Shown piece by piece: positions 34,557-44,510 of a DNA stretch of 64,000 bases (position 1 is its first letter; each line of letters opens with the position of its first letter). The DNA comes from an uncultured Bacteroides sp. (GTDB lineage: Bacteria; Bacteroidota; Bacteroidia; Bacteroidales; Bacteroidaceae): NCBI GenBank assembly GCA_944322345.1, contig CALUOO010000010.1, positions 62,001-126,000 of the forward strand, read 5' to 3'. Below the pieces are notes generated by a model. It was given only the letters and a program-made list of their open reading frames with translations, was not told the DNA's origin and ran no database searches. The position numbers and the translations under genes are program-made.

Positions 34557-34602
34557 TAAAAGAGCCATATCAAATGCGAAAAGTAATGATATGGCTCTTT
34601 TA
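34557..34602. terminator. Strong terminator after the SusC/D locus
   Basis: Perfect 16-bp stem, 34557-34572 with 34587-34602, loop 14 nt; A run on the left and T run on the right, so it can work in both directions. The rest of the 351-bp gap before miaA holds only the promoter at 34659. Confidence 0.85.
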
Positions 34603-34658
34603 TTGACTTATAAGAATCCGACAATCTTTTTCTGTTCTTATTTAGAGAATATTTTTCG

Positions 34659-34666
34659 TACATTTG
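34659..34666 (+). promoter_or_regulatory. Bacteroides -7 box for miaA
   Basis: TACATTTG, a full TAnnTTTG match, about 115 bp before the miaA start. Confidence 0.5.
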
Positions 34667-34781
34667 CCCGCAAACATTAAATACAATCTGAGAAAAAATG
34701 GCTGATAAGTATTTTTCTTCCCATCAAAGGACAGCAAAAACTTATAGCCTCACAATCTTGAATACCAATAACTAGTTGTAT

Positions 34782-35705
34782 ATGAATCCACAGTATGACT
34801 TGATTACTATTTTAGGTCCTACAGCTTCGGGCAAAACTCCATTTGCTGCCGCACTAGCCCTACAATTGCAAACAGAAATTATCAGTGCAGACTCACGTCA
34901 GATTTATCGTGGCATGGACTTAGGTACGGGAAAAGACTTGGCTGATTATACAATAAATGGTCAGACTATCCCCTATCATCTGATAGACATTGCCGACCCC
35001 GGATATAAATACAATGTTTTTGAATATCAACGTGATTTTTTAAAAGCCTACGAAGCTATCAAATCAAAGGGATGCCTTCCTATTCTATGTGGAGGGACAG
35101 GAATGTATCTGGAATCAGTTCTGAAAGGCTACAGATTAATACCAGTTCCAGAAAACCCAGAATTACGTAATAGGTTATCCAGTTATTCTCTGGAAGAACT
35201 TACTCACATGTTAAGTCGGTACAAAACGCTGCATAATTCAACAGACGTAGATACGGTAAAGCGTGCAATTCGAGCCATAGAGATTGAAGAATATTACGCA
35301 ATGCATCCCGTGTCCGAACGAGAATTTCCACAACTGAACAGTCTGATTATCGGTGTAGAGATTGACCGCGAGCTGCGCCGTCAGAAAATAACACAACGAT
35401 TGAAACAACGTCTGAAAGAAGGAATGGTGGAAGAAGTGGAAAAATTACTCCGCAAAGGAATCTCGGCAGACGACCTTATCTACTATGGTTTAGAATATAA
35501 ATATCTAACATTATACGTTACTGGGGAACTAAGTTACGACGAAATGTTTACTAAACTGGAAACTGCCATCCATCAGTTCGCCAAAAGGCAAATGACATGG
35601 TTCCGAGGGATGGAACGAAGAGGATTCACCATTGAATGGGTAAATGCAGAATGGCCTATGGAAGAAAAGATAGCCTTTGTATTAAGGAAACTATCACAGA
35701 ATTAG
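34782..35705 (+). CDS. miaA: tRNA dimethylallyltransferase
   Basis: 307 residues. It puts a dimethylallyl group on A37 of tRNAs that read UNN codons. The P-loop is GPTASGKT (residues 12-19), then ISADSRQIYRGMDLGTGK and CGGTGMYL, all MiaA signatures; the C-terminal RQMTWFRG is also present. The ATG at 34782 is preferred over a TTG two codons upstream. Bacteroides genomes often carry two miaA genes; this copy looks complete, and I cannot say which of the two it is. A lipid kinase gene follows with its own -7 box. Confidence 0.93.
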   Translation: MNPQYDLITILGPTASGKTPFAAALALQLQTEIISADSRQIYRGMDLGTGKDLADYTINGQTIPYHLIDIADPGYKYNVFEYQRDFLKAYEAIKSKGCLPILCGGTGMYLESVLKGYRLIPVPENPELRNRLSSYSLEELTHMLSRYKTLHNSTDVDTVKRAIRAIEIEEYYAMHPVSEREFPQLNSLIIGVEIDRELRRQKITQRLKQRLKEGMVEEVEKLLRKGISADDLIYYGLEYKYLTLYVTGELSYDEMFTKLETAIHQFAKRQMTWFRGMERRGFTIEWVNAEWPMEEKIAFVLRKLSQN

Positions 35706-35713
35706 TATCTTTG
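35706..35713 (+). promoter_or_regulatory. Bacteroides -7 box for the lipid kinase gene
   Basis: TATCTTTG, a full TAnnTTTG match, placed directly after the miaA stop and 58 bp before the next ATG. Confidence 0.55.
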
Positions 35714-35771
35714 CCAAAGATTTTATAAACATCTATTCAATACGAAGCTTGAAAAAGCGGAATCAATATCT

Positions 35772-36698
35772 ATGAGTGTAGAACCTACAAAATGGGGCGT
35801 TATTTACAACCCGAAAGCCGGTACGCGCAAAGTACAGAAACGCTGGAAAGAGATTAAGGAATACATGGATAGTAAAGAGGTCGATTACGATTATGTGCAA
35901 TCAGAAGGCTTCGGATCAGTAGAACGTCTTTCCAAGATTCTCGCCAACAATGGATATCGTACAATTGTAATAGTAGGAGGTGACGGTGCTTTGAATGATG
36001 CAATCAATGGCATCATGAACTCTGATGCAGAAGATAAAGAAAATATAGCTATTGGAATTATCCCCAACGGTATAGGAAATGATTTTGCCAAATATTGGGG
36101 AATGACTACCGATTACAAGACAGCAGTAGACTGCATCATCAATCACCGGTTGAAAAAAATTGATGTAGGTTATTGTAGCTTTTACGACGGAGAGAAACAT
36201 CAGCAACGCTACTTTCTCAATGCTATTAATATTGGACTAGGGGCACGTATCGTCAAAATCACCGACCAGACCAAACGCTTTTGGGGAGTAAAATTTCTGT
36301 CTTATGTTGCAGCTCTTTTCTCTCTAATTTTCGAACGTAAACTTCACCGCATGCACCTTCGTATCAACAACGAGCACATCCGTGGACGTATCATGACTGT
36401 GTGTATAGGAAGTGCATGGGGATGGGGACAAACCCCCAATGCCGTACCTTATAATGGATGGCTTGATGTATCTGTCATTTACCGTCCTGAATTTTTTCAG
36501 ATAATATCAGGATTATGGATGCTCATCCAAGGAAGAATATTGAACCATAAAATGGTAAAAAGCTATCGAACAAGGAAAGTAAAAATCCTTCGGGCTCAAA
36601 ATGCCTCTGTCGACCTAGACGGACGATTACTTCCCAAACATTTTCCATTAGAAATTGGCATATTTCCGGAAAAAACAACACTTATCATTCCTAAATAA
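35772..36698 (+). CDS. Diacylglycerol/sphingoid-type lipid kinase (YegS/BmrU/LCB5 family)
   Basis: 308 residues, normal for the family. The ATP-binding loop is VGGDGALNDAINGI, a slight variant of the usual GGDGTxNE. IPNGIGNDFAKYWG follows, then a beta-sandwich C-terminal domain with SVDLDGRLLPKHFPLEIGI. It phosphorylates a lipid alcohol at the inner membrane. Bacteroides makes sphingolipids, so a sphingoid base or ceramide is as likely a substrate as diacylglycerol; the sequence alone cannot decide. It lies between miaA and kdsA on the same strand. Confidence 0.88.
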   Translation: MSVEPTKWGVIYNPKAGTRKVQKRWKEIKEYMDSKEVDYDYVQSEGFGSVERLSKILANNGYRTIVIVGGDGALNDAINGIMNSDAEDKENIAIGIIPNGIGNDFAKYWGMTTDYKTAVDCIINHRLKKIDVGYCSFYDGEKHQQRYFLNAINIGLGARIVKITDQTKRFWGVKFLSYVAALFSLIFERKLHRMHLRINNEHIRGRIMTVCIGSAWGWGQTPNAVPYNGWLDVSVIYRPEFFQIISGLWMLIQGRILNHKMVKSYRTRKVKILRAQNASVDLDGRLLPKHFPLEIGIFPEKTTLIIPK

Positions 36699-36754
36699 GC
36701 GGTAAATAGAGTGAAATAGAACAGTCGATTTCAAATCGTTGAATAAAAATTCTA

Positions 36755-36762
36755 TAATTTTG
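36755..36762 (+). promoter_or_regulatory. Bacteroides -7 box for kdsA
   Basis: TAATTTTG, matching TAnnTTTG, 32 bp before the kdsA ATG. Confidence 0.55.
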
Positions 36763-36794
36763 CAAATCATATTTATTGGTAATAAACAGACATA

Positions 36795-37595
36795 ATGATT
36801 AAACTAAAAGACAATCCTGCCAATAATTTCTTTCTATTAGCAGGTCCGTGTGTAATAGAAGGTGAAGAAATGGCCATGCGCATTGCAGAACGCATTGTAG
36901 CAATCACTACTTCATTGAATATTCCTTATGTATTTAAAGGTTCATACCGTAAAGCCAACCGGTCACGTCTTGATTCTTTTATGGGAATCGGCGATGAGAA
37001 AGCTCTCAAAATATTAAAAAAAGTACATGATACCTTCGGAGTGCCAACTGTTACAGACATCCATTCAGCAGAAGAAGCTGCTATGGCTGCCGAATATGTA
37101 GACATTCTTCAGATTCCGGCATTCCTCTGCAGGCAAACCGACCTGCTGACTGCTGCTGCCAAAACAGGCAAAACAATCAATATTAAAAAAGGGCAGTTTC
37201 TCTCTCCCATTGCAATGCAATTTGCTGCAGAAAAGGTAGCAGAAGCCGGAAATAAGAATATTATGCTTACAGAACGGGGCACTACCTTTGGCTATCAGGA
37301 TCTGGTAGTAGATTTCCGAGGAGTTCCCGAAATGCAATCATTCGGCTATCCGGTTATCGTCGATGCAACCCATTCCCTGCAACAACCTAATCAGACTACA
37401 GGTGTAACTGGAGGAATGCCTCAGCTGATAGAGACTATAGCCAAGGCAGCTATTGCCGTAGGAGCAGACGGATTGTTCATTGAGACACATGAAAATCCAT
37501 CTGTAGCCAAAAGCGATGGTGCAAACATGCTGAGACTAGACCTTCTGGAAGATTTGCTGAAAAAATTAATACGAATACGCGAAGCCATAAAATAA
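36795..37595 (+). CDS. kdsA: 3-deoxy-8-phosphooctulonate synthase (KDO-8-phosphate synthase)
   Basis: Condenses phosphoenolpyruvate with arabinose 5-phosphate to give KDO-8-P for lipopolysaccharide core. 266 residues. Substrate motifs GSYRKANRSR, IKKGQFLSP and TERGTTFGYQ are intact. The N-terminal LAGPCVIE has Cys at residue 19 where E. coli KdsA has Asn, which in this family marks the metal-dependent class. It has its own -7 box and is followed by an M16 peptidase gene 128 bp away. Confidence 0.96.
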   Translation: MIKLKDNPANNFFLLAGPCVIEGEEMAMRIAERIVAITTSLNIPYVFKGSYRKANRSRLDSFMGIGDEKALKILKKVHDTFGVPTVTDIHSAEEAAMAAEYVDILQIPAFLCRQTDLLTAAAKTGKTINIKKGQFLSPIAMQFAAEKVAEAGNKNIMLTERGTTFGYQDLVVDFRGVPEMQSFGYPVIVDATHSLQQPNQTTGVTGGMPQLIETIAKAAIAVGADGLFIETHENPSVAKSDGANMLRLDLLEDLLKKLIRIREAIK

Positions 37596-37723
37596 TATCC
37601 AGCATATAAATATATTAGTTAACAGGTATTTATATAAAAAGATACTTACAAATACTAACAAGAAACAACTAACTGTTCGTAGTATAAACATAGTATATAT
37701 CATATAAATTAATACAGTTGAAA

Positions 37724-40633
37724 ATGAAACAATTATCACGTGGATTATTGATTGCACTCTTAGCGATGTGCTGCAATTTCCAACTGGCATTTGCACAAAC
37801 TGCGCAAACATTGCCATTGGACAAAGAAGTCCGATTTGGAAAATTGGACAATGGACTTACCTATTATATCCGCCACAATGCCCTGCCGGAGAAACGTGCT
37901 GAATTTTATATCGCACAAAAGGTTGGGTCAATCCTTGAGGAGCCACAACAAAGAGGTTTGGCACACTTCTTGGAACATATGGCATTTAATGGTACAAAGA
38001 ATTTCCCGGGAGATGAAAAAGGATTGGGTATTGTGCCTTGGTGTGAGACAAAAGGTATCAAATTCGGTACAAATCTTAACGCATATACCAGTGTAGATCA
38101 GACAGTCTACAATATCAGTAATGTACCGACCGAGAATATAAATGTAGTAGATTCATGTTTGCTGATCTTGCACGACTGGTCAAGCGCTATCAATCTGGCA
38201 GATAAGGAAATCGACAAAGAGCGTGGTGTCATCCGCGAAGAATGGAGAAGCCGTAACAGCGGTATGCAACGAATCATCACCGATGCACTTCCAACTATGT
38301 TCCCGGATTCTAAATATGCAGACTGTATGCCAATTGGAAGCATTGATGTTATCAATAATTTCCCTTATCAGGACATTCGCGACTATTATGCAAAATGGTA
38401 CCGTCCCGATTTGCAAGGAATCATTATTGTTGGTGATATCGACGTAGACGACATCGAAAGCAAGCTCAAAAAATTATTTGCCGATGTAAAAGCTCCTGTT
38501 AATCCTGCAGAACGTATTTATTACCCAGTTGCAGACAATCAGGAACCACTAGTTTATATTGGAACTGACAAAGAAGTAAAAACTCCGTCTTTCAATATCT
38601 TCTATAAGCATGAAGCCACTCCAGACTCAATGAAAAATACTATCAACTATTATGCTGAGCAGTATATGTTGAGCATGGCTCTTACAATGTTGAATACACG
38701 TCTGGCTGAGCTTACTCAAAAGGCAGAACCTCCTTTCACCAGTGCAAGTGCAGGATTTGGCGAATTTTTCGTTGCCAAGACCAAAGATGCCTTCACGCTG
38801 AGTGGAAGCAGCAAAATGGACGGAATTGAGTTGGCTATGAAAACCGTATTGCAGGAAGCAGAACGTGCGCGCAGATTTGGTTTCACAGCGACAGAATATG
38901 ACCGTGTTCGTGCGGATTACCTGCAAGGTATTGAAACAGCCTATAAAGAACGTGACAAAAGAAAGAATGGTTCCTTCGTAAGTGAATGCGTCAATCATTT
39001 CCTCGACAATGAACCTATGCCGGGACTGGCATTAGAATATATGCTGATGAAACAATTGGCACCCAAAGTTCCAGTAGAAGCAATCAACCAGCTTATGGGA
39101 CAACTGATGACCGACAACAATCAGATCGTACTGCTGGCAGGTCCTGAAAAAGAGGGAATGAAATATCCTACTAAAGAGGAAATTGTAACATGGCTGAAAA
39201 AAACCAAATCACTTGATCTCAAACCATACGAAGACAAAGTTTCCAACGAGCCTCTAATTTCTAAAGAAGAAGAACCTAAAGGTGGTTCTATTGTATCCGA
39301 AACTACTGGAGAAATCTACGGTACAACAAAATTAGTTCTTTCAAACGGTGTAACTGTATATATCAAACCGACAGATTTCAAAGCAGACCAGATTCTGATG
39401 CACGGTAGCAGTTTCGGAGGAAGCAGTCTGTTCCCTGACAACGAGATACTAGACATTTCGCAAATCAATAGCGTGGCAACCATCGGCGGTATTGGCAAAT
39501 TTGACAAAATTGCTCTGAACAAAGTACTTGCCGGAAAGATGGCCTCTGTAGGAACATCTGTAAGTTCATTGAGTGAAAGCGTATCCGGAAGTTGCCCACC
39601 CAGAGACTTTGAAACAATGATGCAGCTCACTTATCTTTACTTCACAGCTCCACGTAAAGACAACGAAGCATTCGAATCATATAAGAACCGTCTGAAGAGT
39701 GCTTTGCAGAACAAGGATGCCAACCCAATGAAAGCTTTCCAAGACACTGCATCACATGCATTGTATGGCAACCATCCACGTATGCTTGACCTGACAGAAG
39801 AGCTGGTTGACAAGATCAATTACGACCGTGTAATTGAAATGTATAAAGACCGCTTCAAAGATGCCAGCGACTTTAAGTTCTATCTGGTAGGAAATGTCAA
39901 TATCGAAGAAGTGAAACCACTGATTGCAAAATATCTGGGTGGACTTCCTTCTATCAATCGTAAGGAAACATTCAGAGATACCAAGATGAATATCCGCAAA
40001 GGAAAATATGCAAAAGAGTTTGCCAAGAAACAGGAGACTCCTATGGCAACCGTATTGTTTGTATATAGCGGAAAATGTAAATATAACCTGCGTAACAACA
40101 TAGCATTAAGCTTCCTTGAACAAGCTTTGGATATGGTTTACACAGACGAAATACGTGAGAAAGAAGGAGGTAGCTATGGAGTTAGCTGCAGCGGTAGCCT
40201 CAGCCAATATCCGAAGGAAGAAATGACGCTTCAGATTTCTTTCCAGACTGACCCAGATCCGGTAAAGAAAGAAAAACTCATGAACATTGTAACTGAGCAA
40301 CTTCAGAAAATGGCTAAAGAAGGTCCTAGTGACGAACAAATGCAGAAGATCAAAGAGTACATGCTGAAGAAATATAAAGATGCACAAAAGGAAAACAGCT
40401 ATTGGTTGAACAACCTGAATACCTATTTCTATAGCGGTATCGACACAACAGATGGTTACGAAGATCTCATTAACAACATGACAGCAAAAGATGTAAAAGA
40501 GCTGCTGGCTAAACTGTTGAAGCAAAAGAATGAAATCCGAGTAGTCATGACAGCACCAGATGAAGACATCAAAAAGGCAGCTGAAGAAAAAGCTAATCAA
40601 GATGCTGCTGCAGAAAAAGCAACCGACAAATAA
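37724..40633 (+). CDS. Periplasmic M16 (insulinase/pitrilysin) zinc peptidase
   Basis: 969 residues from the ATG at 37724 (a TTG two codons earlier is less likely). Signal peptide about 1-24. The inverted zinc motif HFLEH is at residues 81-85 with the distal Glu in KERGVIREEWR. There are two M16 halves: active N-terminal (about 35-480) and inactive partner (about 510-940). A charged, alanine-rich tail ends the protein. The family degrades peptides in a closed chamber. The gene starts a tight run with DUF5687, ABC, NlpC and HAD genes downstream at spacings of 15-40 bp. Confidence 0.92.
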   Translation: MKQLSRGLLIALLAMCCNFQLAFAQTAQTLPLDKEVRFGKLDNGLTYYIRHNALPEKRAEFYIAQKVGSILEEPQQRGLAHFLEHMAFNGTKNFPGDEKGLGIVPWCETKGIKFGTNLNAYTSVDQTVYNISNVPTENINVVDSCLLILHDWSSAINLADKEIDKERGVIREEWRSRNSGMQRIITDALPTMFPDSKYADCMPIGSIDVINNFPYQDIRDYYAKWYRPDLQGIIIVGDIDVDDIESKLKKLFADVKAPVNPAERIYYPVADNQEPLVYIGTDKEVKTPSFNIFYKHEATPDSMKNTINYYAEQYMLSMALTMLNTRLAELTQKAEPPFTSASAGFGEFFVAKTKDAFTLSGSSKMDGIELAMKTVLQEAERARRFGFTATEYDRVRADYLQGIETAYKERDKRKNGSFVSECVNHFLDNEPMPGLALEYMLMKQLAPKVPVEAINQLMGQLMTDNNQIVLLAGPEKEGMKYPTKEEIVTWLKKTKSLDLKPYEDKVSNEPLISKEEEPKGGSIVSETTGEIYGTTKLVLSNGVTVYIKPTDFKADQILMHGSSFGGSSLFPDNEILDISQINSVATIGGIGKFDKIALNKVLAGKMASVGTSVSSLSESVSGSCPPRDFETMMQLTYLYFTAPRKDNEAFESYKNRLKSALQNKDANPMKAFQDTASHALYGNHPRMLDLTEELVDKINYDRVIEMYKDRFKDASDFKFYLVGNVNIEEVKPLIAKYLGGLPSINRKETFRDTKMNIRKGKYAKEFAKKQETPMATVLFVYSGKCKYNLRNNIALSFLEQALDMVYTDEIREKEGGSYGVSCSGSLSQYPKEEMTLQISFQTDPDPVKKEKLMNIVTEQLQKMAKEGPSDEQMQKIKEYMLKKYKDAQKENSYWLNNLNTYFYSGIDTTDGYEDLINNMTAKDVKELLAKLLKQKNEIRVVMTAPDEDIKKAAEEKANQDAAAEKATDK

Positions 40634-40657
40634 ATTCGTCAGGTATCACATCAAAGG

Positions 40658-42148
40658 ATGAATATTTTCAACGAATTACGCAAGCATGGAAGACTAGCCT
40701 CCCTACGGCATCCAATGTACGAAAGAAACAGGATTGCCAAATTGCTCGGTTATGTGATGGGTATATTTTGGGCAGGTTATCTGATTGTTTTAGGTACAAC
40801 GTTTGCGTTCAGTTTTAAAGATATGGTTCCCAACTGGGAACCATATCATGTTATGAACGCTATCGTTCTTCCGTTTATTTTAATGGCAGATTTCCTATTG
40901 CGTTTTCCGTTTCAAAACACACCGACTCAGGAGGTTAAACCTTACCTCCTGTTGCCGGTTAAACGTAAAAGGTTAATCGATTTTTTACTTCTCCGTTCAG
41001 GACTCAGCCTGTTCAATCTGTTATGGCTGTTTCTGTTCGTTCCTTTCACATTTCTCACTATCCTCAGAATCTGGGGAATAACAGCTACATTTACTTATCT
41101 GGTAGGAATCTACCTGCTTGTTATCATCAACAATTATTGGTATCTGCTTTGCCGCACACTGATCAACGAACATATCTGCTGGGCGTTGCTGCCACTGACT
41201 GTTTACACAGGAACAGCACTGCTCATTATCCATCAGAACAACTTTCTGTCCTCTTTCTTCATGAACATAGGAGACAGCTTTATCGAAGGAAACCTATTTT
41301 ATATTACAGGGACATTAGTCATCATTGCAGTCCTATGTCTCATTAACCGCCAGCTGATGGCGAAACTTATCTATAAAGAAATTGCCCGAACCAACGATAC
41401 TCAAACAAAGCATATATCCGAATATCACTTTTTTGAACGCTACGGAGAGATAGGCGAATACATGCGTCTTGAGCTGAAAATGCTTTTGCGCAACAAACGC
41501 TGTAAAACGCTGTTGCGCAATCTTATATTAATGGTGCTTATTTTCTCATTGACACTAAGTTTTTCTTCTCTCTACGACGAGGGGATACTGCATTCAATGA
41601 TCTGCGTCTACAACTTCTCCGCATTCAGCCTGCTGATACTCTCGCAAATCATGTCGTTCGAAGGGAATTATTTCGACGGACTAATGTCACGCAGACAATC
41701 TATTCTTAGTCTGTTAAAGGCTAAATACTATGTATACTGCATCGGAGAGATTTTCCTGTTCATGCTAATGCTTCCTGCTGTCTTTACTGGAAAAATCACA
41801 CTGCTGGAAGCATTTGCATGGGCTTTCTATGCCATAGGATTCAATTACTTCTGTTCGTTCCAACTGGCTGTTTACAACAAACAGACCATACCGCTGAACG
41901 AGACTGTAACAAGCAGACAGGCTAACGGAGGCATTCAGCTGATTATTAACCTGATCATTCTCGGATTGCCGATGACAGCATACAATCTGCTGAAAAACCT
42001 TCTCGATGAAACCATTACCCATATCATATTCCTGACAGTCGGCATTATCTTTACGCTGATTTCACCGTTATGGATAAGAAATATTCACCATCGTTTCATG
42101 AGACGACGATATGAAAACATGGAGGGATTCAGGAATAGCCGGCGATAA
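40658..42148 (+). CDS. DUF5687 membrane protein, probable ABC-type permease
   Basis: 496 residues with about ten hydrophobic segments spread over the whole length (for example 28-52, 65-85, 120-170, 185-225, 285-330, 355-380, 425-470). It resembles the Bacteroidetes DUF5687 family of unknown function. It lies 39 bp before an ABC ATP-binding gene, so the two probably form an ABC-2-like exporter. There is no signal peptide or enzymatic motif. The substrate is unknown. Confidence 0.75.
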   Translation: MNIFNELRKHGRLASLRHPMYERNRIAKLLGYVMGIFWAGYLIVLGTTFAFSFKDMVPNWEPYHVMNAIVLPFILMADFLLRFPFQNTPTQEVKPYLLLPVKRKRLIDFLLLRSGLSLFNLLWLFLFVPFTFLTILRIWGITATFTYLVGIYLLVIINNYWYLLCRTLINEHICWALLPLTVYTGTALLIIHQNNFLSSFFMNIGDSFIEGNLFYITGTLVIIAVLCLINRQLMAKLIYKEIARTNDTQTKHISEYHFFERYGEIGEYMRLELKMLLRNKRCKTLLRNLILMVLIFSLTLSFSSLYDEGILHSMICVYNFSAFSLLILSQIMSFEGNYFDGLMSRRQSILSLLKAKYYVYCIGEIFLFMLMLPAVFTGKITLLEAFAWAFYAIGFNYFCSFQLAVYNKQTIPLNETVTSRQANGGIQLIINLIILGLPMTAYNLLKNLLDETITHIIFLTVGIIFTLISPLWIRNIHHRFMRRRYENMEGFRNSRR

Positions 42149-42187
42149 ACACAGTGTTAAACCATTTATATTAAAACATTCGGAATC

Positions 42188-42892
42188 GTGATCTGCATCG
42201 AAAAACTCAGAAAGAATTTTGGCTCAAAAGTCGCCATAAAGATTGAGCAATATGATATCCAGTCGGGAGACATGCTCGGACTGGTAGGAAACAACGGAGC
42301 TGGCAAAACAACACTGTTTCGCCTAATGCTCGACCTTCTGAAAGCCGACGAGGGAACAGTAACCATCGACGGCATCCATGTAAATCAAAGCGAAGAATGG
42401 AAAAGAAACACAGGCGCATTTATCGACGAAAGTTTTCTGATCGACTATCTGACTCCTGAGGAATACTTCTATTTCATCGGTAAGATATACGGTTTCGGGA
42501 AAGCAGAAGTTGACGAACGTCTGAAGCCCTTCGAACGATTCATGAATGGCGAAGTGCTGGGACAAAAGAAGTTCATCCGTAACTTTTCTGCCGGAAACAA
42601 GCAGAAAATAGGTATCATCTCGGCAATGCTGCATCAACCACAGCTGCTCATTCTGGACGAACCGTTCAATTTTCTCGATCCCAGTTCACAGTCTATCATC
42701 AAGCATCTGCTCCGGAAGTATAACGAAGAACAGCAGGCAACAATCATCATCTCAAGTCATAATCTGAACCATACTGTAGACATATGCCCACGTATCGCAT
42801 TGCTGGAAAGCGGAATGATCATCAAAGACATTGACAATCGTAACAATTCTGCCGAGCAGGAACTGGAAGCCTATTTCAACGTAGAAGAATAA
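42188..42892 (+). CDS. ABC transporter ATP-binding protein paired with DUF5687
   Basis: 234 residues. Starts with GTG at 42188; no ATG lies at a better place, and the reading begins MICIEKLRKNFGSKVAI. Walker A GNNGAGKTT, Q-loop region TGAFID, signature FSAGNKQK and Walker B LLILDEPFNFLDP are present. The signature is FSAGN where LSGGQ is standard. It belongs to the CcmA/NatA-like class that works with membrane partners without a soluble receptor. It is followed 18 bp later by the NlpC/P60 gene. Confidence 0.9.
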   Translation: MICIEKLRKNFGSKVAIKIEQYDIQSGDMLGLVGNNGAGKTTLFRLMLDLLKADEGTVTIDGIHVNQSEEWKRNTGAFIDESFLIDYLTPEEYFYFIGKIYGFGKAEVDERLKPFERFMNGEVLGQKKFIRNFSAGNKQKIGIISAMLHQPQLLILDEPFNFLDPSSQSIIKHLLRKYNEEQQATIIISSHNLNHTVDICPRIALLESGMIIKDIDNRNNSAEQELEAYFNVEE

Positions 42893-42910
42893 CCGTAAAA
42901 CCACGCATGT

Positions 42911-43423
42911 ATGAAAAGATTCGTAATTCATATTTTGTTTATGGCATGCCTCATCATCGGCTTTACCTCCTGTCGCACGTCAGCTCCCCGGCTGAACTAC
43001 AAAGAGCTGGCCAAAGCATCCATCAGGCTGAAAACGGATATCGGCCTCAACGACAACCATAAACTCTACATAGAAGCATCACGCTGGATAGGCGTACCCT
43101 ACCGTAGCGGAGGGACTACTAAAAAAGGAGTAGACTGCTCCGGATTGGTCTGCCAGTTATACCGCAATGTATACCATCTGCGGCTTCCACGAACTACCCA
43201 AGAACAGAAATCACAAAGCCAGAAAACCGCCAAACGCAACCTCCGCGAAGGTGATTTGGTTTTCTTCAGCAACTCACGATCGCGAAAAAAGGTAGCTCAT
43301 GTCGGTATTTATCTGAAAGACGGAAAATTCATCCATGCCAGCACCAGCCGTGGAGTTATAGTCAGCAGTCTGAACGAAGATTATTACCTTCGCCATTGGA
43401 TAAGCGGAGGAAGAGTAAAATAA
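42911..43423 (+). CDS. NlpC/P60-family cell-wall peptidase lipoprotein
   Basis: 170 residues with a lipoprotein signal; lipid Cys 21 (IIGFTSCRTS). Catalytic Cys 76 lies in GVDCSGLVC, with His 130 in KKVAHVGIYL and a second His 142 in KFIHAS, as expected for the Cys-His-His triad. The enzyme should cut D-glutamyl-diaminopimelate bonds in peptidoglycan peptides. It belongs to the run of genes that begins with the M16 peptidase and lies 15 bp ahead of the HAD phosphatase. Confidence 0.93.
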   Translation: MKRFVIHILFMACLIIGFTSCRTSAPRLNYKELAKASIRLKTDIGLNDNHKLYIEASRWIGVPYRSGGTTKKGVDCSGLVCQLYRNVYHLRLPRTTQEQKSQSQKTAKRNLREGDLVFFSNSRSRKKVAHVGIYLKDGKFIHASTSRGVIVSSLNEDYYLRHWISGGRVK

Positions 43424-43438
43424 AAATTCCAATTCAAA

Positions 43439-44086
43439 ATGCACTACACAACCTATCTGTTTGATTTTGATTACACCTTAGCCGATTCCTCACGCGGCAT
43501 TGTGATGTGTTTCCAGTCAGTGCTCCGGAGCCACCAATACCTCAATGTCTCCGACGAAGCTGTGAAACGTACTATAGGCAAAACACTGGAAGAATCGTTC
43601 AGCATCCTGACCGGAGTTACCGATCCGGCACAACTGGCAGAGTTCCGGCAGGAATACCGGAAAGAGGCAGATATCCACATGAATGCCAATACTGTTCTTT
43701 TTCCCGATACACTTTCCACACTGAAAGCACTGAAAAAGAAAGGATATCGCATTGGAATCATCTCCACAAAATATCGTTTTCGTATACTGGACTTTCTGCA
43801 TCCGTTTCTACCAGAACATTTTCTTGATATTGTTGTAGGCGGCGAAGACGTACAGCAGCCCAAACCATCGCCCGAAGGCATCCGGTTTGCCCTGTCCCAC
43901 CTGAACAGTCGGCCTGAAGAAACTTTGTATGTCGGAGACAGCACAGTGGACGCAGAAACAGCCCGAAATGCCGGAGTAGATTTTGCAGGAATACTCAACG
44001 GCACTACAACAGCAGACGAGCTGTCTGTCTACCCACACCGTACTATTATGAACAATCTTTCCGAGCTGATTGAGGGAATAAACTGA
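43439..44086 (+). CDS. HAD-superfamily phosphatase, phosphoglycolate-phosphatase-like
   Basis: 215 residues. Motif I LFDFDYTLADSS gives nucleophile D9 and acid D11; motif II ISTKYR; motif III lysine in GEDVQQPKPSPEG; motif IV YVGDSTVDAETARNAG. A helical cap lies at about 16-85. It resembles Gph/PgmB-type small-molecule phosphatases. Substrate specificity cannot be predicted. It is the last gene of the run that starts with the M16 peptidase. Confidence 0.9.
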   Translation: MHYTTYLFDFDYTLADSSRGIVMCFQSVLRSHQYLNVSDEAVKRTIGKTLEESFSILTGVTDPAQLAEFRQEYRKEADIHMNANTVLFPDTLSTLKALKKKGYRIGIISTKYRFRILDFLHPFLPEHFLDIVVGGEDVQQPKPSPEGIRFALSHLNSRPEETLYVGDSTVDAETARNAGVDFAGILNGTTTADELSVYPHRTIMNNLSELIEGIN

Positions 44087-44510
44087 CAAGCAGAGTAAAG
44101 GCAAACACATACTGTCTGAAAACGCAGATTAACACAGACTTATAAAAAAATGACCTGTGTTAATCTGCGCTTCTGTTTTACCCGGTTCTCCCTTATCTTC
44201 TTTTCCAACCGTTTTCTCACTCACTCGTTTCTCCTTACATATTCATTAACCTTTATTAACCACTAATATTTGTAAAAAAATAGAACGATGGAATATCTTT
44301 GCTCGTAATTATATGAGTAACATTCTATTTATCTATATTTTACTAACCCAACTTTTGATAGTACACCTTCTTGTTGTATTACAAAAAACATCTTCCTTTG
44401 GCATTATGATTCATAAACGCCACCTTCTTTGTGTCTACCGTGAATAGCGTACCGATTTATTATCATCAGTTTTTATTACATCAGTTTTCGTCCTGTCATC
44501 CTTGTCCAAG
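44087..44510. other. Intergenic region before the CNNM-type gene
   Basis: 424 bp. It holds a perfect 15-bp inverted repeat (44123-44137 with 44155-44169, loop 17), some 8-bp-type repeats near 44203-44235, a -7 box TATCTTTG at 44294-44301 with TTTG at 44269-44272, and a 44-codon hydrophobic ORF (44313-44447). The hairpin has no strong T run but may end the upstream transcript. Confidence 0.55.
44313..44447 (+). CDS. Possible 44-residue hydrophobic small protein
   Basis: ATG 44313 opens 44 codons rich in Leu, Ile and Val (residues 3-23 would form one membrane helix), ending in a basic tail. It begins only 12 bp after a full -7 box, so the mRNA would be almost leaderless. I do not recognise it; it may be a chance reading frame or a short upstream ORF controlling the CNNM-type gene. 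Confidence 0.25.
   Translation: MSNILFIYILLTQLLIVHLLVVLQKTSSFGIMIHKRHLLCVYRE

Noticed and set aside
37718-37723. TTG start for the M16 peptidase
   Set aside because: An ATG lies two codons later and gives the same signal peptide; a rare start is not needed. The same reasoning applies to miaA (34776) and the CNNM-type gene (44502).
44123-44169. Strong intrinsic terminator after the HAD gene
   Set aside because: The stem is perfect (15 bp), but no T run follows on either strand, so I list it only as a hairpin in the intergenic entry.
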